A stretch of 64,000 bases of DNA, taken from Prosapia bicincta. Taxonomy: Eukaryota; Arthropoda; Insecta; Hemiptera; Cercopidae. The notes beneath the pieces were generated by a model. It was given only the letters and a program-made list of their open reading frames with translations, did no database searches and had not been told where the DNA came from. Positions 10,051 through 19,181 of this stretch are shown here, piece after piece. How positions within the stretch are numbered: position 1 is the stretch's first letter; each line of letters opens with the position of its first letter. A program made the position numbers and the translations under genes. The stretch is from contig JBAIZL010000376.1 of NCBI GenBank assembly GCA_036971475.1, positions 4,804,001-4,868,000 of the forward strand, in the 5' to 3' direction.

Positions 10051-10135
10051 TTTTTTTTCCAGGCGAAAAACGTATTAAGGTTATCATCGCCTAACTGAAG
10101 TTTTTATTTTAAATAAATATTGCAAATAAACTAAC
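10051..10135 (-). mobile_element. Minimal 5'-truncated LINE-A insertion in the BEL integrase
   Basis: An 85-bp insert: T-run, family-A hairpin and a few dozen bases of 3' UTR only. CGTGCAT (7 bp) is repeated at 10044-10050 and 10136-10142 and is the probable target-site duplication. It splits the integrase zinc-binding domain from the rest. It shows that the terminal hairpin plus poly(A) is enough to mark an insertion. Confidence 0.85.
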
Positions 10136-10142
10136 CGTGCAT

Positions 10143-11133
10143 ACGTTGTTTCCGTATGCAGTCTAAACCCCGTCCGCCCGTGATGGCTGCTTTACCCTCA
10201 TCTAGAGTTACTCCATCACCGCCTTTTTACAGGATAGGAATTGATTTCGCCGGGCCTTTTGACACTAAGGCTAACCATCTACGCACCTCGGAGCTATTGA
10301 AGGATTATCTTTGTTTATTCGTCTGCATGACTACCAAGGCAGTGCACTTGGAGTTAGTATCCGACCTGTCTACTGATGCGTTTCTCGCAGCTTTGCACCG
10401 CTTTAGCTCAAGACGAGGTTTGCCCTCGGACATTTACTCCGACAACGGCACGAACTTCACCGGCACCGCGAACAGACTGAACGAAGTCTACAATCTACTT
10501 GAACGATCGAACTCACATATTAAGCGCAAATTCGCAAACCAGCGCATCGACTGGCACTTCAACCCTCCGGCAGCGCCGCATTTCGGAGGACTGTGGGAAG
10601 CTGCTGTCAAATCTAATAAGCTGCTCTTACACTGCACTGTTGGCAATACCGTCTTAACCTCGGAGGAACTATCCACGTTGTTCACCCGGATAGAGGCAGT
10701 CCTTAACAGTCGTCCTATCTTTGAAATTTCACCGGATCCCAGCGAAGGATCGTCTTTCCTAACTCCTGGACATTTCCTAATCGGACGCCCGCTTCTGTCA
10801 CTTCCTGAGGGATGTTACTCCGAACCTCCACTTAAATCTCGTTGGTCCATGCTCCAGCAAATGACCAACCGTTTCTGGAAGACTTGGTCCAGTCAGTACA
10901 TACACTCGCAGATTCAGCGCCGCAAGTGGAACAAGAATTCATCGCCACTCCAGGCAAATCAACTCGTCTTCATAACTGGGGAGCATCCGAGCCCCTTTCA
11001 TTGGCCTATGGGTCGGATCATCTGTCTACATCCTGGATCTGGCCACGTATCCAGGGTAGCTACTGTTAAAACCTCGCACGGCCAGCTGAAGCGACCAGTT
11101 CATAAACTCGTCGGCTTTCCACTGCATCATTAA
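10143..11133 (+). pseudogene. BEL/Pao integrase core and DUF5641-like C-terminus, copy A
   Basis: This continues pol after the LINE tail. The frame resumes with the second half of the HHCC domain (RCFRMQSKPRPP). The integrase core has the D,D,E residues: IGIDFAGPF, YSDNGTNF and GGLWEAAVKS. The C-terminal part (FLTPGHFLIGRP, then RPVHKL near the end) matches the DUF5641 tail typical of BEL/Pao. An integrase inserts the cDNA copy into chromosomes. The catalytic core here is uninterrupted for 325 codons, but it is cut off from the rest of Pol by the 85-bp insertion, so I call it a pseudogene fragment. Confidence 0.85.
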
Positions 11134-11248
11134 GTTCCGTCGTCTCCTTACCGTTTGTTTTCTTTGGCACCCTTGCCTTCCGGTTCTTCATGGTTCTTCG
11201 CCCACTACCCATCTGGCGGATTAAAAACATTCGTTTTGGTGGGCGGTA
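11134..11248 (+). other. BEL/Pao 3' untranslated segment with polypurine-like tract
   Basis: Short non-coding stretch between the pol stop and the inferred LTR. The purine/G-rich GGTGGGCGG at about 11238-11246 lies directly before the proposed LTR start, as a plus-strand primer would. Confidence 0.45.
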
Positions 11249-12067
11249 TGTTCAAGTCAGCACTTGAATATTTACGTGTTTGCCTTCAACCTCGCTCAGC
11301 TGTGCGGTGGCGTCTTGATCGCATGACAGTTGACCTCTGGTCCATCTTTGTGGCCAGCTTTTATTCGTTCTTATTTGGCGATTGGAAATTTAGGGTGGCA
11401 CCACTGATTTCTTTTCTACTTTACTACGACTCATGAGATAGTCAGTTGTTCAGATTTCCTGCTCGAGAAAACAACTCCTTGGAACTTGTTACCGCGAAGT
11501 TACCTCGTTACAGCCTAACCCCGTCAATTAACGCTTTGCCGCGCCGTAAATGTCTCATTAAACCTTGACAAGTGACTTTATCCGATGTGCGAAGTATTAT
11601 TTTAACCACAGTGACTTATTTTATATGTTGTGTGTTTTAAACTCGCTAGCGACTATTAGTAAGCCGCCTCGTGGCGAACTTTAAAGTGTTGACTAGCCTT
11701 AAATTATGTACGTTATTCATTTCTCCCCTTTGTGTAGCGCAATTCTACGCCGGGACCAGCATCGCTGCCTGGGTACCCAGAGGCCGTAATTACTACAACT
11801 TCGAGACCTTCTCTTCACTATTGCGCCAGCCCTCCCTTTGTGTAACATGGGTAAGTCATGAACAGAGGATTCCTTATAAATTTATTGTTTTAAGTGTTAA
11901 ATTCAGTGTTTTTAATTCAAATGTTTATTTGCTGTGTTTCGTTATAAGTTAATTTATTTCTCATGTTAGCATTCGTTAAAATAATTATTACGTCATCTTG
12001 GCCGCGCTACCCAGTGTAACAAAGCCTACTCTTTCCTTTGTTATAAACCTCGCATCTACCGTTTACA
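11249..12067 (+). repeat. Inferred BEL/Pao LTR shared by copies A and B
   Basis: It is bounded by TGTT at 11249, just after a G-rich polypurine-like tract, and by ACA at 12065-12067. The internal sequence of the next copy begins directly afterwards (12077 equals window position 1). It holds no convincing ORF. Only one copy of this LTR lies in the window, so the ends are inferred from position and the TG...CA rule and not from comparison. The GC-rich GAGCGCCCTGCGCCC after it may be the primer binding site; I could not match it to a tRNA. Confidence 0.5.
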
Positions 12068-12481
12068 TGAGCGCCCTGCGCCCTACAGAGCCCTTTTGAA
12101 TACACCGAGAAATTCGTTAAAAAACATTTTAGCAATATTATTTCCGGCTGATTTGGTTGCAGCTTATATTTCACCTACCTGGAGATTTATAATTCTCGTT
12201 TTAAAAACGTCATCAACAAATATTTACATATAAAATAATCATAGGAAGAGAAATTTTTAAAATAATATGATGTAACAGTCGAATGATATATGTTAATGAA
12301 AATATTAAACACAGATTAAGGGAATATTTAAATTACGATCAAGTAGGTTGCCATCATTGAAGAATTAAAATCGTCCTCCTCACTCATAAAAGTGTATGAT
12401 GGATAATTTTTACGAAGATTTAGTGAAGTAAGTCAATTATTTATAGTGATTTGAGCTTTAGAGTGTTTGTAAAACTGAGTA

Positions 12482-12950
12482 TTTTTTTTCCAGGCGAAAA
12501 ACCTATCAAGGTTATCATCGCCTAACTAAAGTTATTTTGAATAATTATTTCAAAATAAAACTAACCAACTAAACAAAATAAAATAAAATAAATATTTAAT
12601 ACTAAATGTAACTAAAACGAAAGAAACTAAAATTATACATAATTTAAACATTATTAAATAGATTCAGGTGGCTAAGAATGCGATGACACGGTCGATAGCC
12701 CTGACATCGTCCCTTAAAACCACCTTTAAACTACCTCGAAGATCGTAACGTATATACAAATTTGTTAACTTATCACAGATACCAGACAAGACGACGGTTG
12801 ACCATCTTCTCCAGTAGTTTGCATAAGCAGCTGGTCAGAGAGATGGGTCTGTAACTACTGGGATTAGTTTTGTCCTTCCTTGTTTTAGAAGAGGAATTAT
12901 TGTCGCTTCTAACCATGCATCGGGAAAACCGTGCTCCTCGAATATACGGT
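12482..12950 (-). mobile_element. LINE-A fragment with internal deletion (copy B duplicate)
   Basis: Same fragment and same breakpoints as 406-874, carried along when the BEL element was duplicated. Confidence 0.8.
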
Positions 12951-13693
12951 CAACGTAGTCTTTTTCAAATGTCTGTTAATAATTTAGACGCACAGACTCG
13001 ACTTAATTTCGAAACTAGATTGGGAACAAATGAAATGCCCACATATAAACTTTTAAACGATTTCGTCACTGAGCAGGCTAGGGCCTTGGAATTACTTAAC
13101 CAACCTTCTGCCGCGGCTTCTACTAACACGAAGTCCACTCAGCAACCCCGCGTACTAATCTCTTCAGTAAATAAACCTGATTCACAAGGGGCCCATTGTT
13201 TAAACTTTGACCACGTCGAAACTAACCTTGATGCTGAACATAGTCCAATTGTCCAGCCGTTGACGTCGTACGTCACTCCGACTATACCCGGGTCTACAAA
13301 ATATGCGCACGAACTTAGACATGCGACGCCAAGTCCTATACGGCCGTTTACCGGGCCACGACAAGGGAATCTACCACCGGTTATGAATACGCCCATACTG
13401 TCAGTTTTCGCCACCGGGTGCCACCTCTTAATATGGCTCAGGACAACGTTTCTACTACACACGCGGGCATGTGCTACTATTGCGGCGAAGGTCATCGTAT
13501 TGTTAATTGTCAGGTTTTTCTTGAATTAACCGCTCCTGGACGCAAGGCTGCCATTGTAAAATTACAGCGGTGTTTAAATTGTCTTGGATCTCACTTCCAA
13601 GCCAAATGTAAATCGATTCAACGTTGCAAACAGTGCAACGATTCACACATCACACGCTACTACATGAAAACCCGCCGTCACAACAGTGACTAG
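12870..13693 (+). pseudogene. gag: BEL/Pao gag remnant (copy B)
   Basis: Near-identical to the copy A gag remnant. The antisense-LINE start, the DUF1759-like segment and the CYYCGEGHRIVNC zinc knuckle (frame from 13418) are all present, with the same frameshift between them. One visible difference is a 2-bp insertion near 13647 that changes the end of the zinc-knuckle frame. It continues into pol without the LINE A1 insertion, so the gag-pol junction can be read here. Confidence 0.75.
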
Positions 13694-13833
13694 TCACACC
13701 GCGACGCCCTAGTTCAACTATTCGCCGTATACCCAATGCTCAATTACAACCTCATTCGCTTTCGTGCAACATTCAGTCTTCTCTGGCCCTGTTGGGAACC
13801 GCGCAAGTAGTCATTCAGGACCACTACGGTTAA

Positions 13834-15077
13834 CCTCGTTCATTTAGAGCCATCATCGACCCCGGCAGCCAGATATCCGCTATTACGAAGAAAGCAAGCG
13901 TCATGTTGAACTTACCTACTCGGAGGTCAAATATGTCTTTGATTGGTGTCGCCGCCAAGACCACCCGCATCCATGAATACGTTACTTTAATCTTCTTTTC
14001 GAGGCATGACCCAGGCGTCATGTTAACCGCTGAAGCCGCAGTGCTAATATTACCGACCCGCTTCCGTCAACTGCGTTGGCACCTCACATACGTGCTCAGT
14101 ACCAGCACTTACAGTTAGCCGACCCGCAATTCGACACGCCGTCAGGTGTCGACATTATACTCGGGGCAGATATTTTCACGCAAATACTCGCTAATGGGAC
14201 TTGCACCATTATTCACGGGCAGCCGTCAGCGCTCAATACCAGTTTAGGTTGGGTCGTTTTGGGATCCATACGTTACAGCATGTCACAACAGCCGAGAATG
14301 TTCATTACCTCGTTAAAGTCTATCGATGACAGTATTCGACGTTTCTGGGAAGTTGAAGAAGTCGCTACGTCTAATTGCCTGAGCCCCGACGAACAACATT
14401 GTGAAACCTTGTTTACTGCCACTACTAAGCGCGACGAAACAGGGAGATATATTGTGCCGATATAAAAATGATGTACCGCTAAATTTCAGTACGCCCTGAA
14501 GATCGCTTTCACCAGCACATACTTTACCGACCGTCACCTCAATCTCCGTTGGTCGAATATGATTTAGCTACTGTCACTTACGGACTAACTCCTTCTGCCT
14601 ACTTAGCTCTGCGCACGCTCGAGCAGCTCGTAAAGGACGAGGGAGACAGATACCCTACCGCGTCACACGCCATACTTCATCAGACTTATGTTGATGATGT
14701 CGTCACTGGCGCCGATACGCCCGAAGACGCTAAGTCGTTAATACAGCAACTTATTGACATTTTCGCTCACGCAGCCCTGGAGCTCAGAAAGTGGTCGTCA
14801 AGTAAACCCTCGTTACTGTCAACGTTACCTTCTTCTCACCTGGAGAACCCTCTATTGTTCCAGGACGATTCCGCCGCCATTAAAATATTAGGACTTCAAT
14901 GGAACCCCTCGTCTGACTCGTTTTCTTACCAAATTCAGAATTTCACGTCGGTGCCTACAAAGCGCACCATATTATTTTATGTCGCTAGGACTTTTGACCC
15001 ACTTGGCTTCTTAACGCCTATTACTTTCTGGATCAAGTCTTTTCTCAAACGCTTGTGGCTCGAAAGGTTATCATGGG
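13834..15077 (+). pseudogene. pol: BEL/Pao pol remnant (protease and partial RT), copy B
   Basis: The protease motif IIDPGSQISAIT is followed by the roughly 290-bp segment missing from copy A (MLNLPTRRSN to the GADIFTQILANG region), with a frameshift near 14076. About 370 bp of N-terminal RT is deleted at 14455, joined through the short repeat TGT. RT then runs from DIKMMYR through TYVDDVV to 15077. One stop (TAA) is shared with copy A. The two copies thus have complementary deletions. The copy ends in the RT connection region, where a LINE-B tail abuts. Confidence 0.82.
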
Positions 15078-15950
15078 TTTTTTTTTCCTGGCGAAAAAGC
15101 AATTGTGGTTATCATCGCCAAACAAAATCTAACACGGAACGATATTGTTTTAAATAAAATCAAATAAATTAATAAATAAACAAATAAATAAATACAACAA
15201 AAATTACAAAACAAAAAAAACACCAACAATAAAAAACAAAAAACAACAATATAACAATTAAAAAATCCTTAAAAACTAAATAACAAAATAACAACAAAGA
15301 ACAATATAACAGTAAATAAATAATATGTAAAACAATAATAGGTAACAATTTAGCAATAAATAAATCTCAATAACAATAACAAGAACAGAAAATAAATTTA
15401 ATTAAAATAAATAAAAGAAACACAGAGAATTATATGTATAAATAAAATTAAAAAAAAAAAAGAGTCCTTAGTGGAACGAATTGGGGAGCAGACAGAACTA
15501 GTATGCTTCGATTTTATCGCGCAGTCGTTAGATCGCGCATAGATTATGGTTGTCAAGTCTACTATCTGCACGACCTACAGTTCTGAAAACTCTTGATACC
15601 ATACACCACTCTGGACTTAGACTGGCTACTGGTGCATTTAGAACTAGCCCAATCCCTAGTCTTCTTGTCGAAGCTGGGGAACCTGCCCTTTCTAGACGAC
15701 GTCAGATGCTACAAATATCTTACGTTTCTGTTCTTCGAAGCAAACCCAACCACCCGGCATTTGAAATAGTCTTTAATAATAAGCTAAATCAAGTGTACAA
15801 TACACGTCAACGTTCGACCGCTCCATTTGGCATACGAACTTTAAGAATATTGGATGACCTTGAGTTGCAACTTCCAACTATGTTTGAACGACAAATGTGC
15901 TATCTACCTCCATGGATAATAAAAACGCCGCACTTCGATTTCTCATTGTC
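15078..15950 (-). mobile_element. LINE-B copy B4, 5'-inverted (twin-priming type)
   Basis: 15078-15460 is the LINE-B 3' end read on the minus strand: T-run, family-B hairpin, A-rich 3' UTR. 15461-15950 is LINE-B ORF2 read on the plus strand, from the RT thumb (SGTNWGADRTSMLRF) to the start of the RNase H region (FDFSLS). The roughly 1.1 kb between them, the RNase H and CCHC part, is missing. A 3' end joined to an inverted upstream segment with loss at the junction is the signature of twin priming. Two independent insertions are the alternative. Confidence 0.7.
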
Positions 15951-16313
15951 AATAGGACTACCCTTACCTGAGCACAGCCACCCCTAACTCGGCCGCTACG
16001 TAACCTAGGACTATAGGGGTAGTTTTGGATGATGCAGGAGGTCATCGCGCACCTGATCCAGGCCTTAGGGATGGTTTCGACCACGTTTAGAGGGGTAGGG
16101 GGTAGTTTTTCGAAAAAAATTTATTTCCAACCAACCAACCTAAGCTAGCCAAAATGGATCTAACCTAACCTAACCTAACCTACGTGTAGGAGGTGACCTC
16201 GGCTACGTTCAGGACCATCTCCGGGGGTAGCTCTGGGGGTGGATTGGAGGTGGGGGGTAGTTTTCGAAAAAATTTTGGAAAAACGTGTCTTGACCGATAG
16301 GGTGAGTCTAGAG
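15951..16313. repeat. Diverged half of the foldback repeat, with CCTAA repeats
   Basis: 16013-16185 matches the central part of the right arm of the palindrome at 41161-42044, with the same order: GGGGTAGTTTTGGATGATGCA, ACCACG, AGAGGGGTAG, CAACCAACC, CTAAGCTAGCC. At 16164-16182 there are nearly four CCTAA units. No ORF is present. Confidence 0.6.
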
Positions 16314-17719
16314 TGTAAAATGCAATAACGAGTCATTCTATGTCATATCAACCAATGGTCTGAACCTCGCCATCTCAGATTGTTATGGTTTTTTGCATGA
16401 TTGTTCCTACCATCAAAACTAACAAAAATGCAAATTATCAGATTTTTCGAACTTATAGTTTTTTAATTATTAATTTTCAAAAATAGTAAAAAGTACGAAA
16501 ATTGTCAGCACTTTGGTTACTGTAAACTGCACTATTTTCAAAACTACTAAACATACAACATTGAAATTTTTTACCATTTTGATTCTGTTTTACAAGAGCT
16601 TTAATTTGATACCATACATGATCATGTTGGTATATTTTACCATTTTCCAAAAATTTTCTAAAAATAAATTTTCAAAATTTTCAAAAACGTATTTTTAAAT
16701 TTTTTAAAAAATAATATATATTATATTTGTACACTATTATAGACCATATATGCCAAATTTTAGAATGGGATGACAATGGGATCATATTTTAATAAAATAT
16801 TCTTTGTCTAAACTCATCAATTTATCGATCAATCTTACTCGTCCCCAAAGATCATACAGTACTAGGATTTGTAAAATGTGATTCTATAAAATATAAAACA
16901 TATTGGTAAATCTCGCTTGTTAGGATCAAAAATAAATTAGCCTATATCATAAGTGAAATTTTTATGTCAAACTGAAGTACCTAATGTAGGCTAAGTCACC
17001 CTAAGCAATTTATAAATAATTTTGTTGTTAGCATTGACAAACCCAGGTTCCACATTTTAAATGACAAAATAAACTATCTCAGATTTGTTTGACTCAGGTT
17101 ACATCTTCTCATAGTTTGTATAGAAGGGGCTCTGAATTGGCTAAAATAAACAGGTCTAAACAAGAGACAAACAAACAGCCTGTGGACTGATTACTTCATT
17201 CATGTCCATACTTGATAAGTTTGTTATTGATGGTCTGCTCAGTCAATTGTTTGTTTCACAGTGAAGAGTGAGGTTACTCTTAAACATTCTTTAAAGAGGA
17301 GTTTCATTTGAAAATTGATCAAATCCATTTAACTGTATTTATTTAAACTTATTATTGTCGTGTGTGTTTTAATTGAGCTGAACTAAATGCTCAAGTCTAG
17401 TGCTTTTTTTTTAAACAACCTACACTGAATAGTGTTTGTTATCTGCCTGGTGTTTTAGTATGTAGTGTAAATCAAATGAACATACATCTTTTTTTAATTG
17501 CCTAAGATAAAATGGCAAGTGAAAGAGATAAAAAAGGTTGGGCTGTTTTTTCTGGTAAGTGTTGCAATCCATTTGATGATGAAATCATCCTGTAGTTATA
17601 AAGGGTTCAAGAAATGTAACAGAATGGATGTGCTCACTAAATTTAGACATAAGAATGGGCATGAGAATTTGTGATACGTGTAGGAAAAAACTTTCTCATT
17701 GTAAGAGAAATGATCAAGT
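16314..17719 (+). repeat. Inverted repeat 1, left arm
   Basis: About 1.4 kb, present as the reverse complement at 25216-26617. Its first about 400 bp is also repeated in direct orientation from about 28410 to 28818. It is A/T-rich, non-coding for the first 1.2 kb, and ends with the 5' portion of a gene-like sequence. The left arm stops at a GATC shared with the adjoining piggyBac remnant. Confidence 0.8.
17511..17719 (+). pseudogene. 5' fragment of a multi-copy Cys-rich gene (copy 1)
   Basis: ATG at 17511 gives MASERDKKGWAVFSGKCCNP. After a one-base frame change it continues GSRNVTEWMCSLNLDIRMG and ICDTCRKKLSHC. The paired cysteines suggest a zinc-binding N-terminus. The same break occurs in the minus-strand copy at 24758-25421, so it is either an ancestral lesion or an unusual splice. 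The sequence ends at a junction with piggyBac. I recognise it as resembling a repeated insect protein family whose function I cannot name. Confidence 0.5.
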
Positions 17720-18630
17720 ATCTTAGTTTCTTTCCATTTATAAAAACCAAGATCTGTATTTGAAATTCTATGATCACTGTTACCACGATCGAGTTTCTTA
17801 TTTATTCTTTTAGTGCCACAAGCAAGTGTATTTTCCTTCCGAAGCATTTCCAGTAGAGATAAAGAAGTAAAAAAGTTTAAAAAATATGATTCGTCCTTTT
17901 CCCCATTCTTCCATTGTCAGGTATAGGACACACGTTCCCCAAGGGAGTAGTTTTCAAATTCACTCTCTAGAATTTCGTCCTTCTGTTGATAAATTCTGCA
18001 TTTTTTTACGTAGCCCTTTATATCTGCTATTCTCCATATTTTGAATCCTCGTTTTGTAGGTTTTTTTTGATTATATTGCTTCATGGTTAAACGACCTTTA
18101 AAAAGTACAATGGTTTCTTGAACATTCAATTGTCTTGATCCTTCATAAGCAGTCTGGAAAGATTTATTTAAACTGTTGATCAATGGTCTTATCTTATAAC
18201 CTGTGTCTATTATTCGTTGGTATAGTAGCATTATCGTTGACATCAAGTTACTCAAAATTGATTCAAATCGATTTTGAGCCATGGCATTTAATATTACTTG
18301 ATTGTGGAGATCAGGTGCTCCTCTCCAATAATCTATCGAGGATGGTAAAACATTATAACCCATAATCATATTAATTCCCACAAATACATTTATTACTTCT
18401 AATGACAGATATAAGTTAATATGATAAACAATGTTCTCAAATGTCCCCCCAAACATATTTTTATTGATCCCTTCAGGAGCATTATAATCGGGCATTATGG
18501 TAGATTTTTCGATTTTCTCCATTTTCGAGAAACGTCACCCACTCATTTTGATGTCGAGGGTTGTTGGTCTGTTCCACTAGAACGAATGGTTTCAATGTTA
18601 CATTTAGGCCTACCATCCTCTTCATTTTTA
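17720..18630 (-). pseudogene. Dead piggyBac-type transposase remnant
   Basis: Minus strand. One frame (17917-18522) has GINMIMGYNVLPSSIDYWRG followed by FKGRLTMKQYNQKKPTKRG, a clear PGBD/DDE_Tnp_1_7 signature. A second frame continues it (about 17720-17847: CGTKRINKK and GFYKWKETKILDHF). A piggyBac transposase cuts and pastes its element at TTAA. Here the first catalytic Asp position, before ETIVLFKGR, is Gln. The segment with the second Asp is missing and the frame is shifted. No terminal repeats are visible. It belongs to a different piggyBac lineage from 58873-61253. Confidence 0.75.
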
Positions 18631-18928
18631 GTATTGGTTATTTGTTGCTGATTTATTGTCTAAACTTACCCTAACATGTAGGTATCGATCAGTCACATTC
18701 ATCGGATTTCCACACAAAAATCAGAAATGTTTTGACTGCATCTTTAGAAATTTTTATAAAAAAAGTAGGCACCACCTAATGAACTAGGTTTTTAAAGTCA
18801 CTTAAATTTAACAAAATTCAACATAAGATGCTCTTGATATTTAGTTAGATGTTTCTTTGAGATACTTTTCTAAAGTCTTTGAAGACAGCGATTTTTCTTC
18901 CTTGCTTAATTTGTACACCCTTCCAGTT
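18631..18928. other. Unassigned spacer
   Basis: About 300 bp between the piggyBac remnant and LINE sequence. I see no convincing ORF, repeat or RNA here. It may be upstream sequence of the piggyBac. Confidence 0.4.
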
Positions 18929-18985
18929 AATGCGACATGAGGATCCACCACTATGTCCGTTTTGTAGAAATAATATTACAATCAA
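18929..18985 (+). mobile_element. Short plus-strand LINE-A ORF2 fragment
   Basis: It matches LINE-A around the C-terminal zinc motif (MRHEDPPLCPFCRNNITIKH) on the plus strand. It ends at GCATATCC, 8 bp that also occur in the adjacent target sequence of LINE A2. It lies just outside the A2 target-site duplication, in opposite orientation to A2. Confidence 0.75.
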
Positions 18986-18994
18986 GCATATCCT

Positions 18995-19025
<31 letters not shown>

Positions 19026-19181
19026 CCAGGCGAAAAACCTATTAAGGTTATCATCGCCTAACTAAAGTTTTTATTTTAAATAACTATTTCAAAATAGAAC
19101 TAACTAACTAAACAAAATAAAATAAAATAAATGTTTAATACTAATTGTAACTAAACGAAAGAAACTAAAATTATACATAAT

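Larger units (their letters stand above)
1..12067 (+). mobile_element. BEL/Pao LTR retrotransposon, copy A (5' LTR outside the window)
   Basis: Order along the strand is leader, gag (zinc knuckles), protease, RT, RNase H, HHCC integrase, DUF5641-like tail, LTR. That order is diagnostic of BEL/Pao. No env is seen. The copy is dead: a LINE-A fragment sits in gag (406-874), LINE A1 splits gag from pol (1691-7422), a short LINE-A tail splits the integrase (10051-10135), and there are nonsense codons in RT. Positions 1-405 carry no coding sequence I can assign and are probably its untranslated leader. Position 1 corresponds to 12077 in copy B, so the missing 5' LTR should end about 10 bp before the window. 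Confidence 0.85.
12068..15077 (+). mobile_element. BEL/Pao retrotransposon, copy B (3' part missing)
   Basis: Positions 12077 to about 13766 repeat 1-1690 at an offset of exactly 12,076 with only a few differences, including the LINE fragment in gag. It lacks LINE A1 and keeps the empty target site. It also has its own deletion in pol, and stops at 15077, where a LINE-B begins. BEL sequence does not resume. Sharing one LTR with copy A points to unequal LTR recombination. Confidence 0.85.

Noticed and set aside
11155..11952. Small open frames in the BEL LTR region
   Set aside because: No recognisable domains, no conservation evidence, and they overlap the inferred polypurine tract and LTR.
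1..12067. Endogenous retrovirus with envelope gene
   Set aside because: Gag, protease, RT, RNase H and integrase fit BEL/Pao, but between the pol stop at 11133 and the LTR there is no room for an envelope.
16164..16182. CCTAA repeats as a sign of a chromosome end
   Set aside because: Fewer than four units, interstitial, and part of a repeat also found inside the palindrome; not a telomere.
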